Under the pieces are notes generated by a model. That model had not been told where the DNA came from, did not search any database, and was given only the letters and a program-made list of their open reading frames with translations. From the NCBI GenBank assembly GCA_947477565.1, contig CANJUR010000057.1:1-32011 (forward strand): a stretch of DNA of 32,011 bases. Reading direction: 5' to 3'. Position numbers and translations under genes: made by a program. Shown here one piece after another: positions 17,695 to 24,628 of the stretch (the first letter of the stretch is position 1; every line of letters begins with the position of its first letter). This DNA is from Deltaproteobacteria bacterium (GTDB lineage Bacteria; Myxococcota_A; Polyangia; Polyangiales; Ga0077539).

Positions 17695-18159
17695 TCAGCA
17701 GCTGCGGCCGCGGCCTGCGCCGTCGGCGTTGGGACCGCTGTCGGAGTCCGTGCAACTGCGCCGGGTACCCCCGCGACCGTGGCCCGCGCCATCGGCGTTG
17801 GGACCGGAGTCCGAGTCCGTGATGCCCGTCTGTCGGGAGCGCGTGCGTCGCCCGGTGCTGCGTCCGCCGCCGCCGCCGCCGCGCCCGCACCGCGACTCGT
17901 CGCCGGAGTCGGCGTCGGTCTGTCCGGTGTGGCCGTGGTTCGGGGAGTCGGCGTTGTTGCCGGAGTCGGAGTCCGTGCGGCCGGTGGTGCGCCGACACGC
18001 TTCGGCGGTCTCGGGCTTCAAGATGATGACGCCGAGGGCAGCGCCGATGGCCGCGCCGATGGATCCGAGAGCCGAGCGGCGGTGCATCGACGGGACTTCC
18101 GTGATGTCTCCAGGCTCAAGGGAAATGGTCTTCTTCTCAGTTGGGTCGTTGTTCGACAT
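17695..18159 (-). CDS. Tat-like exported peptide with four Asp-rich DSDSG repeats
   Basis: 154-aa protein not recognised as a named family. Residues 1-26 are a charged leader (SLEPGDITEV). HRRSALGS (26-33) followed by the hydrophobic stretch 30-47 resembles a Tat signal with an AEA cleavage site before C55. The mature part holds four related units starting at residues 62, 81, 114 and 137 (TDSDSGNNADSP, TDADSGDES, TDSDSGPNADGAGHG, TDSDSGPNADGAGRG). They are separated by Gly/Arg-rich linkers and the protein ends GRSC; mature cysteines are C55, C91, C136 and C154. DxDxGxNxD spacing resembles degenerate Ca2+-binding loops. GGAGGAG lies 8 nt before ATG 18159. The JmjC oxygenase gene follows at 44 bp. 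It could be a modified secreted peptide or a Ca2+-binding surface protein. Confidence 0.75.
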   Translation of the reverse strand: MSNNDPTEKKTISLEPGDITEVPSMHRRSALGSIGAAIGAALGVIILKPETAEACRRTTGRTDSDSGNNADSPNHGHTGQTDADSGDESRCGRGGGGGGRSTGRRTRSRQTGITDSDSGPNADGAGHGRGGTRRSCTDSDSGPNADGAGRGRSC

Positions 18160-18202
18160 GGGCGCGCTCCTCCGTGGGGATGAATGGTTTCTGAAAGAAC
18201 GA

Positions 18203-18232
18203 CTTTAACGCTCTCGCGACGGATCTAGTCAA
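18203..18232 (-). promoter_or_regulatory. Candidate sigma70-like promoter for the repeat peptide
   Basis: On the minus strand TTGACT (18232-18227) is followed after 18 nt by TTAAAG (18208-18203), 43 bp before the peptide's ATG. The surrounding 40 bp are noticeably more AT-rich than the neighbourhood. Confidence 0.35.
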
Positions 18233-18367
18233 TGGGCTTCCGGCCGCGCTGAGGGCGCGAAGGCGGATTGCGTGGAGTGATGCATCCGCGGTATCGGGCA
18301 GCCGATGGGAAGGCATCGTGCAGCCACGGGGTCGGGCGCGTTACGCACCCTCGCCGCACCACGTCGT

Positions 18368-18373
18368 TAGCGT
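18368..18373 (+). promoter_or_regulatory. TANNNT box 9 nt before the DNA methylase start
   Basis: TAGCGT lies nine bases before ATG 18383 and the gene has no Shine-Dalgarno. The same hexamer followed by GCG occurs in front of the glutathione transferase gene (30774-30779, minus). Confidence 0.3.
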
Positions 18374-18382
18374 GCGGCCGCG

Positions 18383-19390
18383 ATGATCAAATACCTCGGA
18401 TCGAAGCGGCGGTTGATTCCGGCCATCGTTGGGGCGGTGGCGGCGCTACCGGGGGCGCGCTCGGTGCTCGACCTATTCGCGGGCACCTCGCGGGTGGGAC
18501 TCGCGCTGAAGACCGCGGGCTATCGCGTGGTGGCCAATGACCACAACGCCTACGCCGCGACGCTGGCCCGCTGCTACGTGCAGGCCGACCGGGAGCGGGT
18601 GCTCACGGACGCGACACGGTTGGTGGCGGAGTTCAACGCGCTGCCTGGTTCGCCGGGGTATTTCACCGAGACGTACTGCGAGCGCAGCCGGTTCTTCCAG
18701 CCCAGAAACGGCGCGCGGGTGGACGCCATCCGCGAGGCCATCGCGCGAAAGGGCGTCGAGCCAGAACTCGAAGCGGTGCTGCTCACGTCCCTGATGGAGG
18801 CCGCCGACCGGGTGGATTCCACCACCGGGATCCAGATGGCCTACCTCAAAGAGTGGGCGCCGCGGGCGCACCACGACCTCGCGATGCGGGTCCCCGAGGT
18901 GGTCGAGCGCGCGGCCGGCGGGGCGGGCGAGGCACTGCAGGAAGACGCTCTCGTAGCCGCCGATCGCGCGGTGGACGTGGCCTACCTCGACCCGCCCTAC
19001 AACCAGCACAAATACCTCGGCAACTATCACATCTGGGAGTCCCTCGTGCTCTGGGACAAGCCCGCGGTGTACGGCATGGCGTGCAAGCGCGTGGACTGCC
19101 TCACGCGCTCGAGTCCGTTCAACTCCCGGCCGCGCTTCGCCGAGGCGATGAGCGCGTTGATCGCGCGGGTGCAGGCGCGCTGGCTGGTGGTGTCCTTCAG
19201 CGACGAGGGCTACGTCACCCGCGAGGCCATGGAGGCGATGCTCGCCACGCGCGGCCCGGTGCAGGTCATCGCGCACGACTACCGCCGCTACGTCGGCGCG
19301 CAGATCGGAATCTACAACCCCGCGGGAGAGAAGGTCGGCCGCGTCGGGCACCTGCGCAACCGGGAGTTTCTCTTCGTCGTGGGAGGGTGA
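18383..19390 (+). CDS. D12-class DNA adenine N6-methyltransferase, orphan
   Basis: 335-aa SAM-dependent methyltransferase that methylates adenine N6 in DNA. It has IKYLGSKRR at the start (D12/Dam-like motif X), SAM motif I VLDLFAGTSRVG (28-39), VVANDHNAYA (49-58), and catalytic motif IV DPPYNQHKY with D203. Position and order of motifs fit the alpha-group. No restriction endonuclease gene flanks it: upstream is the divergent repeat peptide, and downstream the convergent PDZ/NuoH-like gene only 4 bp away. A regulatory or protective orphan role is likely, and its target site cannot be predicted here. The start at 18383 is the first codon of homology. Confidence 0.9.
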   Translation: MIKYLGSKRRLIPAIVGAVAALPGARSVLDLFAGTSRVGLALKTAGYRVVANDHNAYAATLARCYVQADRERVLTDATRLVAEFNALPGSPGYFTETYCERSRFFQPRNGARVDAIREAIARKGVEPELEAVLLTSLMEAADRVDSTTGIQMAYLKEWAPRAHHDLAMRVPEVVERAAGGAGEALQEDALVAADRAVDVAYLDPPYNQHKYLGNYHIWESLVLWDKPAVYGMACKRVDCLTRSSPFNSRPRFAEAMSALIARVQARWLVVSFSDEGYVTREAMEAMLATRGPVQVIAHDYRRYVGAQIGIYNPAGEKVGRVGHLRNREFLFVVGG

Positions 19391-19394
19391 ATCC

Positions 19395-21293
19395 CTACGC
19401 CGTCGGCTGATCGACGGCACCGCCCAGGCGTCCGCCCCAGCGAGCAAACGCGGCCGTTCCTGCGGAGAGAGCGCTCCAGCCGAAGGTCGCCCACGCCACC
19501 AGCGACCCGACGGCGTCGCGTGTCGCCCACGGCAGCCGCGCCCCGACCAGCGCAAGCACGGTGTACACCGCGAGCGCCAGCGTCGCCGTGGGGAGCGCCA
19601 CCGTCCACGCCACCCGGGTCAGCGCCTCGGCCCGCGGTCGCCGCGGCGCGCGTCGCACCCGCCGCGCCGCTGCGTGCAGCGCCCACGCCTTCGCCAGCAA
19701 CACCACCACGCCGACCATCTGCAGCCCCACCGACGACGCCTGCACTCCGGTGCCCACTGCGGGCAGACGCCACGCGCCCGCAAGCAGAAGCACCACCAGA
19801 ACGCCGCGCGACCAGGTGAGCAGGCGCTCGGCGAGGTGCAGCGGCAGCGACGGTCGCTCGCCCACCTCGAAGCCCGCGAGCACCCAGGCGATCGCGTAAG
19901 CGCCGAGCGCGAGGTGGAGCGGATCGCGGAAGAGGTTCCATTGCCACGGAAGCGCGCCCTGGGAGGCGGCGACGCCCTGGAAGCCGAGGGTACCGGCGGC
20001 GGCGACGATGGAGCCGGCACACACCACCACGGGAAGTCCGCGCATCAGTTCGCGGGCGGCGACGCCGACCCTGGCGCGCATCCCGACGCGGCGGGTGGAG
20101 GCGAGCGCGGCGCCCAGCACCACGAGGGCCAGCGTGGCAGCGAGCACGTCCGGGTCGACGGAGAAGATTCCGCTTCCGAACGGAACCGCCAACGCCGTAG
20201 TGCCGAGCGCCAGCCACCCGAGGCGGTGCCGTGCTGCCGACCATGGCGCGGTGACCACGGGCTCCGTTCGACCGTCGCGGAGCATTCCGCAGGCCCGCGC
20301 CGCGCGCCGCAGCACCGGCGGAACCCTCGTCCCCACGGACCACAGCAGCGCCCCCGCGAGCAGCACCAGGACGGCCGAGAGCACGACATCCCAGGACACG
20401 CGCGGGTCGATTTGGCTCACCCGCAGTGCGCGGTCTTCCACGGCGTCGCCGCGGCGCACGGTGAGCACTGCCACGTCGCGACCGGGGGACGGTCGGAAGT
20501 CATCGATGGCGGCGAGGGTGACCCCGTCGAGGCGCACGAGCACATCGCCGTCGGCCACGCCGGCCTCGTCCGCGGCGCTGCCAGGATCGACGCCCTCGAC
20601 CTGCAGCCCGCCCTCTGGCGGCAGCGCCGGGGCGAGGTGGATTCCGACGCTGGCGAGGGCGTGTTCGGCGTGGGCGAGGGCGCTGCGGGTCACGTCGAGC
20701 CCGCGGCCTTGCGTGACGTGCAGGTCCACGATGGGTCCGCGGAGGGCGCGAGCGGAGGAGAGCACCGTGCCCTGGAGGGTCTCGACCTGCACGGTCACCC
20801 CGGCGCGCTCGCCCAGAAACGAGAGCGTCGCGTGCGCGGCGGGCGGGTCGCTGGCGGAGTCCCCGGAGCAGTGCGTGAGGGTGCGCACGAGGGCCTCGCT
20901 GAGGGTGAACTCCAACTGCGCCGCGCCTTCGATGCGCAGCGTGTGCGCCGTCACCTCTCCGTACATCGCCTCCCGGGGCTGTCCGGTGACGGCGTCGGTG
21001 ACGGTGGTTCCGTCGGGCGGGTCGGTGATCACGGCGGACACCGTGGATTCGCAGCGGCTCACGCCCGGGCGGGCGAGCCGCGCGGCGAGGCGGACGTGGA
21101 TGCGTCGGATGTCCGCGACCGGCGGCAACCCGGTGGTGTGCAAGACGAGGCGGTCGCCCCGCTCGACCTGCCGAGGGGTCAGTTCGGTGAGCGTGAGCAC
21201 CTCGTGGGTGGGCTGGGTCTCGCAGCCCGCGAGGGTGCAGAGCAAAGGGATCACCAGCAGCCACGACGAGCGTCTCACAGCGTTGATGCCCAT
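19395..21293 (-). CDS. Lipoprotein-PDZ domain fused to a NuoH-like membrane domain
   Basis: 632-aa protein in three parts. A lipoprotein signal ends LAGC with lipidated C24. A periplasmic region (25-295) includes a PDZ domain (about 185-290; LQVEGVDPGSAADEAGVADG at 230-249). A polytopic membrane part (300-615) has eight or nine hydrophobic segments. The membrane part resembles NuoH, complex I subunit 1: a VDPDVL loop, RARVGVAARELMRGL like RA..Q.LSYEV..GL, AGTLGFQGVAASQ like AGS....DIV.SQ, and KAW...RRPRAE....W...LP near residue 535-568. The quinone loop with the EAE..L...YS segment is shortened to GERPSLPLHLAERLL and the GERR at the first helix is GTRV, so proton pumping or quinone binding is doubtful. 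No other nuo genes are near. NuoH similarity is my reading, not a search result. Confidence 0.7.
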   Translation of the reverse strand: MGINAVRRSSWLLVIPLLCTLAGCETQPTHEVLTLTELTPRQVERGDRLVLHTTGLPPVADIRRIHVRLAARLARPGVSRCESTVSAVITDPPDGTTVTDAVTGQPREAMYGEVTAHTLRIEGAAQLEFTLSEALVRTLTHCSGDSASDPPAAHATLSFLGERAGVTVQVETLQGTVLSSARALRGPIVDLHVTQGRGLDVTRSALAHAEHALASVGIHLAPALPPEGGLQVEGVDPGSAADEAGVADGDVLVRLDGVTLAAIDDFRPSPGRDVAVLTVRRGDAVEDRALRVSQIDPRVSWDVVLSAVLVLLAGALLWSVGTRVPPVLRRAARACGMLRDGRTEPVVTAPWSAARHRLGWLALGTTALAVPFGSGIFSVDPDVLAATLALVVLGAALASTRRVGMRARVGVAARELMRGLPVVVCAGSIVAAAGTLGFQGVAASQGALPWQWNLFRDPLHLALGAYAIAWVLAGFEVGERPSLPLHLAERLLTWSRGVLVVLLLAGAWRLPAVGTGVQASSVGLQMVGVVVLLAKAWALHAAARRVRRAPRRPRAEALTRVAWTVALPTATLALAVYTVLALVGARLPWATRDAVGSLVAWATFGWSALSAGTAAFARWGGRLGGAVDQPTA

Positions 21294-21422
21294 TAGTCCC
21301 GGCGGACCCGGCGGGAAAACTTTCCGGCAGGCGGATGTGGGGGTGGGGGAGGGCTCTCCCCGGGACGCCGCCGCGCGACGCCGTCACGGCTGCGCCTTCC
21401 ACGCTCTTTCTTCGTGAAATCC

Positions 21423-21574
21423 GCCCGTGCAGACGCTGTAATCACCTTCCCCACGCCTCGATACTGCCCGTGCAGACCTTGTCCGACCCATTTCACGCCC
21501 TCGGGGTCACCCCCCACGGCCCCGCACCGGCATCCCCCAGACCTCGCAGACGCCCGAACAGCGCTTGCACGGGC
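21423..21574. promoter_or_regulatory. Repeated GCCCGTGCA motif in the divergent gap
   Basis: In the 518-bp gap (21294-21811) between the minus-strand PDZ/NuoH-like gene and manC, GCCCGTGCAGAC occurs twice as an exact direct repeat (21423-21434, 21466-21477). Its 9-bp core recurs inverted as TGCACGGGC at 21566-21574. CGTGAAAT (21413-21420) and ATTTCACG (21490-21497) form an inverted pair flanking the two direct copies. This spacing could be an operator. I see no convincing protein-coding gene in the gap. Confidence 0.4.
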
Positions 21575-21659
21575 GACCCTGAGCGCTCCCGACACCCCGG
21601 GCGGACCCTGAGCCACCCTTTGCGACGGCTCACAATGGGTAGAGCAAGCTCTGTCCGAC

Positions 21660-21700
21660 CGGTTTCCCGGCAATGGGAACCCAACTGTCGAACGCGTTCG
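21660..21700. promoter_or_regulatory. Inverted repeats upstream of manC
   Basis: GGTTTCCC and GGGAACCC form an imperfect inverted repeat around GGCAAT. This is followed closely by CGAACGCGTTCG (21689-21700), a perfect 12-bp palindrome, 111 bp before the manC ATG. The palindrome is a candidate binding site for a dimeric regulator. Confidence 0.35.
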
Positions 21701-21811
21701 CTTCCGTTCTCGGGCTTACGAGCGTACCGACCGCGGCGCGGGAGGCGGTGCAACCCGTGAACGGCCCGTGGTACACGGCACTCCCTGAATTCTTCGGGTG
21801 CGAGGAGTGCG

Positions 21812-22900
21812 ATGAGCGAGATCTACACGGTGATCATGGCGGGCGGATCGGGCACCCGCTTCTGGCCCTCGTCACGGCGGCGCAAGCCGAAGCAGTTTCT
21901 CCCCCTCGGTGACGGAATCACTCCGCTGCTCACGGCCACCGTGCGCCGCGTGGCGCCGCTGTCGTCGCCCGACCATGTGCTTATCGTGACCCGTTCGGAC
22001 CTCGCAGAGGCCACCCATGAGGCGTGCCCGGAGGTTCCGCCCGGCAACATCCTGCTCGAGCCCGTCGGTCGCAACACCGCGCCGTGCGTCGCCTGGGCCA
22101 CCGCGGTCATCCGGCGGCGCTCGCCCGATGCGGTCGTGGTGGTGCTCGCCGCGGACGCGCACATCAGCGACGAGCCCGCCTTCGTCGCAGCGCTACGCGT
22201 GGCCGCGGCGGCCGCCACCACCGGGGCGATCGTGACCCTCGGCATCACGCCCACGCGCCCGGAGACGGGCTACGGCTACCTGCACGTCGGGGAGAACTTC
22301 GCGGGAGCACCGGAGGGAGTGCGCGTCGTGCAGGCCTTCGTGGAGAAGCCCGACGCCGCCCGCGCGGAGCAGTACTTTCGCGACGGTCAGCATCTCTGGA
22401 ACGCCGGAATCTTCGTCTTTCGTGCGGACGTCATGGCGCGCGCGGTGCGGCTCCACCTGCCGGGGGTGGCCGACGCGACGGCGGCCTTCGATCGGGCCGC
22501 GGAGGTCGGAACCGTTGAGGAAGTGCATGAGGTCAACGCGCGCTACCCCGGCCTGCCCAACGTCTCCCTCGACTACGGGGTGATGGAGAACGAACACGCT
22601 GTGGCAGTGGTCCCGGTGGACTGCGGCTGGAGCGACGTGGGGAGCTGGCAAGCGGCCTGGGAGCTTGGCCTGAAGGACGGCGCGGGCAACGTGCTGGCGG
22701 GTGTAGAGGCAACCGTGGTGGACGCCCGCGGCAACGTGGTGGTGGCTCCCGCGGGCAAGGTCGTGGCTCTCGTAGGGGTGAGCGACCTGGTGGTGGTGGA
22801 TACCGGCGACGCGCTGCTCGTGATGAGCCGCGATCGCGCGCAGGACGTGAAGAAGGCCGTGGATGCGCTCACCGAGGCGCAGCGCCACGAAGTGTTGTGA
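21812..22900 (+). CDS. manC: Mannose-1-phosphate guanylyltransferase
   Basis: Makes GDP-mannose from mannose-1-phosphate and GTP. The 362-aa protein holds only the nucleotidyltransferase domain and lacks the C-terminal cupin isomerase half of long ManC/AlgA proteins. Signatures are MAGGSGTRFWPSSRRRKPKQ (9-28), EPVGRNTAP (83-91), ETGYGY (151-156), FVEKP (176-180), LWNAGIF, and DCGWSDVGSW near 270. GAGGAG lies 4 nt before ATG 21812. The stop is 26 bp before the phosphomannomutase ATG, so the two form an operon feeding mannose into glycan or exopolysaccharide synthesis. Confidence 0.94.
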   Translation: MSEIYTVIMAGGSGTRFWPSSRRRKPKQFLPLGDGITPLLTATVRRVAPLSSPDHVLIVTRSDLAEATHEACPEVPPGNILLEPVGRNTAPCVAWATAVIRRRSPDAVVVVLAADAHISDEPAFVAALRVAAAAATTGAIVTLGITPTRPETGYGYLHVGENFAGAPEGVRVVQAFVEKPDAARAEQYFRDGQHLWNAGIFVFRADVMARAVRLHLPGVADATAAFDRAAEVGTVEEVHEVNARYPGLPNVSLDYGVMENEHAVAVVPVDCGWSDVGSWQAAWELGLKDGAGNVLAGVEATVVDARGNVVVAPAGKVVALVGVSDLVVVDTGDALLVMSRDRAQDVKKAVDALTEAQRHEVL

Positions 22901-22926
22901 CCGCAGCGACGAGAGACCCCCAACCG

Positions 22927-24285
22927 ATGAATCCGCAGATCTTTCGCGAGTACGACATCCGTGGAAACGCCGAGCGCGACTTGCCCGACGAGGTCGCCCG
23001 CGACCTGGGCCGGGCTCTCGGCACAGTGATGGCCGAGCGCGGCAAGCACCGCATCATGGTCGGCTACGACTGCCGGCTCTCTTCGCAGCGCCTGCGCGAC
23101 GCCCTCATCGAGGGCTTGCTGGAGACGGGCCGCCACGTGGTGAAGACGGAGGTCGGCCCGACGCCGCTGCTGTACTTCGCCGTGCACCACCTCGAGGCCG
23201 ACGGGGGCGTGATGGTCACCGGGAGCCACAACCCCCCGGAGGACAACGGGTTCAAGATTCTCGTGGGCAAGGGCACGCTCCACGGTGAGGAGATCAAGGC
23301 GCTGCGCGAGCGCATCGAGCGGCGGGAGTTTCTGCGCGCTCCGGGCGGGCAGGTGGAGTCCACCGAGGTGGGGCCGCGCTACATCGCGTGGATGAAGGGC
23401 AACATCCGGCTGGCGCGCACAAACATCCGTGTGGTGGTGGACGCGGGCAACGGCGCGGGCGGGCCGCTGGCGATGGCCTGCATGCACGCTCTCGGGCTCA
23501 ATCCGGTGGCGATGTATTGCGACATGGACGGGCGCTTTCCCAACCACCACCCCGATCCGACGCTGCCGGAGAACGTCGCCGAGCTTATCGCAAAGGTGCA
23601 CGAGACTGACGCGGAGGTGGGCATCGCGTACGACGGCGACGCTGACCGCCTGGGGGCCGTGGATCCGACCGGCGAGATCATCTGGGGCGACAAGCTGATG
23701 GTGTTGTTTGGCCGGTCGGTGCTCGCGCGGCACCCCGGGGCGGCGATTCTGGGCGAGGTGAAGTGCTCGCAGACGCTCTACGACGACATCGCGAAGCACG
23801 GCGGCCGGCCCATCATGTGGAAGACCGGGCACTCGCTCATCAAGGCCAAGATGAAGGAGGAGAAGGCGCTGCTCGCGGGGGAGATGTCCGGGCACTTGTT
23901 CTTCGCCGACCGGTACTTCGGCTACGACGACGCCATCTACGCGTCGCTTCGGCTGCTCGAGATCGTGGCTGCGTCCAGGGCCGACCTCACGGAGATGCTC
24001 TCCGACCTGCCGGAGACGTTCGTCACTCCGGAGATTCGGGTGCCGTGCCCCGACGAGGTGAAGTTTCGTGTCGTGGCGCGCGTGCTCGAACACTACAAAA
24101 CCAGGTATCCCGTGAGCGAGGTCGATGGCGCGCGCATCAACTTCGGCGATGGGTGGGGTCTCGTTCGGGCGTCCAATACGCAAGCGGTTCTGGTGCTGCG
24201 ATTCGAGGCGGAGTCCGAGGCGAGGCGCGACGCAATGCGCTCGGAAGTCGAGGCCGTGGTGCGTCAGGCCCGCGATCAGGAATGA
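22927..24285 (+). CDS. Phosphomannomutase/phosphoglucomutase
   Basis: Interconverts mannose-6-phosphate and mannose-1-phosphate (often also the glucose phosphates). The 452-aa protein has the four-domain alpha-D-phosphohexomutase layout: phosphoserine S100 in TGSHNPP, the Mg2+ loop DGDADR (D236, D238, D240), the sugar-specificity loop GEMSGHLFF, and the phosphate-binding RASNTQ at the C terminus. It supplies the substrate of ManC immediately upstream. ATG 22927 begins just before family homology (QIFREYDIRG). The alternative GTG 22897 overlaps the manC stop as GTGA and cannot be excluded. Confidence 0.94.
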   Translation: MNPQIFREYDIRGNAERDLPDEVARDLGRALGTVMAERGKHRIMVGYDCRLSSQRLRDALIEGLLETGRHVVKTEVGPTPLLYFAVHHLEADGGVMVTGSHNPPEDNGFKILVGKGTLHGEEIKALRERIERREFLRAPGGQVESTEVGPRYIAWMKGNIRLARTNIRVVVDAGNGAGGPLAMACMHALGLNPVAMYCDMDGRFPNHHPDPTLPENVAELIAKVHETDAEVGIAYDGDADRLGAVDPTGEIIWGDKLMVLFGRSVLARHPGAAILGEVKCSQTLYDDIAKHGGRPIMWKTGHSLIKAKMKEEKALLAGEMSGHLFFADRYFGYDDAIYASLRLLEIVAASRADLTEMLSDLPETFVTPEIRVPCPDEVKFRVVARVLEHYKTRYPVSEVDGARINFGDGWGLVRASNTQAVLVLRFEAESEARRDAMRSEVEAVVRQARDQE

Positions 24286-24289
24286 CACG

Positions 24290-24340
24290 TTGATCAGGCG
24301 CGTGGTCGGCATCGACCTCGGTGGCACCGGCCTGCGGTTG
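24290..24340 (+). pseudogene. Possible N-terminal remnant of a ROK-type sugar kinase
   Basis: Five bases after the mutase stop, a TTG-started frame reads LIRRVVGIDLGGTGLR. VGIDLGGT is the phosphate-1 motif of ROK/actin-fold sugar kinases. Similarity stops at once, the frame continues into hairpin-rich sequence and ends about 200 bp on. A kinase gene following manC and a phosphomannomutase would make biological sense, so this may be the stub of a lost third operon gene. The match is very short. Confidence 0.35.
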
Positions 24341-24360
24341 GGCCATCGACATCGGGGCGG

Positions 24361-24457
24361 CCGATCCAGCCTGGCAACCCATCGGCTCTCACGGACGCAA
24401 TCCGTGGCTTTCATGGTTGCAATCCATGAAGGCCAATCAAGCGATGAAGTGCTTGAT
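24361..24457 (+). repeat. Series of small hairpins, two related by compensatory change
   Basis: The stems are CCGAT/ATCGG (24361-24385), CACGGA-CGCAA-TCCGTG (24390-24406), an 11-bp stem with loop TTGCAAT (24406-24434), and ATCAAGC/GCTTGAT with an 8-nt loop (24436-24457). The second and third share the frame TCA(C/T)GG..GCAATCC(G/A)TG, where the C-G pair of one is a T-A pair in the other. This points to selection on structure or to decayed copies of one element. The hairpins stand between the mutase gene and the terminator. Confidence 0.6.
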
Positions 24458-24504
24458 ATGCCGTCAACGCATCTCTGGCACGAACACTGCTAACCATCAC
24501 ACTG

Positions 24505-24562
24505 AGCGGCGGCACCGGCGTACCCCCCCCCAACGCCAACGGTGACCGCCGCTAATTATTTT
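24505..24562 (+). terminator. Intrinsic terminator of the manC operon
   Basis: AGCGGCGG-CACCG (24505-24517) pairs with CGGTG-A-CCGCCGCT (24539-24552), 13 bp with one bulge. A loop containing eight C's separates the arms, and AATTATTTTT follows. It is oriented to stop plus-strand transcription before the convergent oxidase gene. Confidence 0.85.
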
Positions 24563-24628
24563 TCCAGGGTCGGTCAGTCCATCGTGACTGTTCGGCCTTG
24601 CGGACTTTCTGGAGCTCACGCGGGCTGA

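Noticed and set aside
17695..18159. Classical lanthipeptide or lasso precursor
   Set aside because: No lanthionine synthetase, cyclase or peptidase gene is adjacent, and the leader is Tat-like rather than a GG-type leader.
19674..21296. 540-codon plus-strand open frame opposite the PDZ/NuoH-like gene
   Set aside because: Arg/His/Gly-rich shadow without domains. The minus strand encodes a lipobox, a PDZ domain and membrane helices.
21335..21760. 141-codon plus-strand frame in the gap upstream of manC
   Set aside because: Composition is Pro/Arg/Ser-rich with no start signal or domain, and the stretch is better explained as regulatory sequence with repeats.
22573..24414. 613-codon minus-strand frame opposite manC and the phosphomannomutase
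   Set aside because: Antisense shadow of two well-identified enzymes.
24321..24545. A 74-codon small gene with a CLIC motif across the hairpin region
   Set aside because: The frame runs through hairpins and into the terminator stem, without a Shine-Dalgarno, so coding is unlikely.
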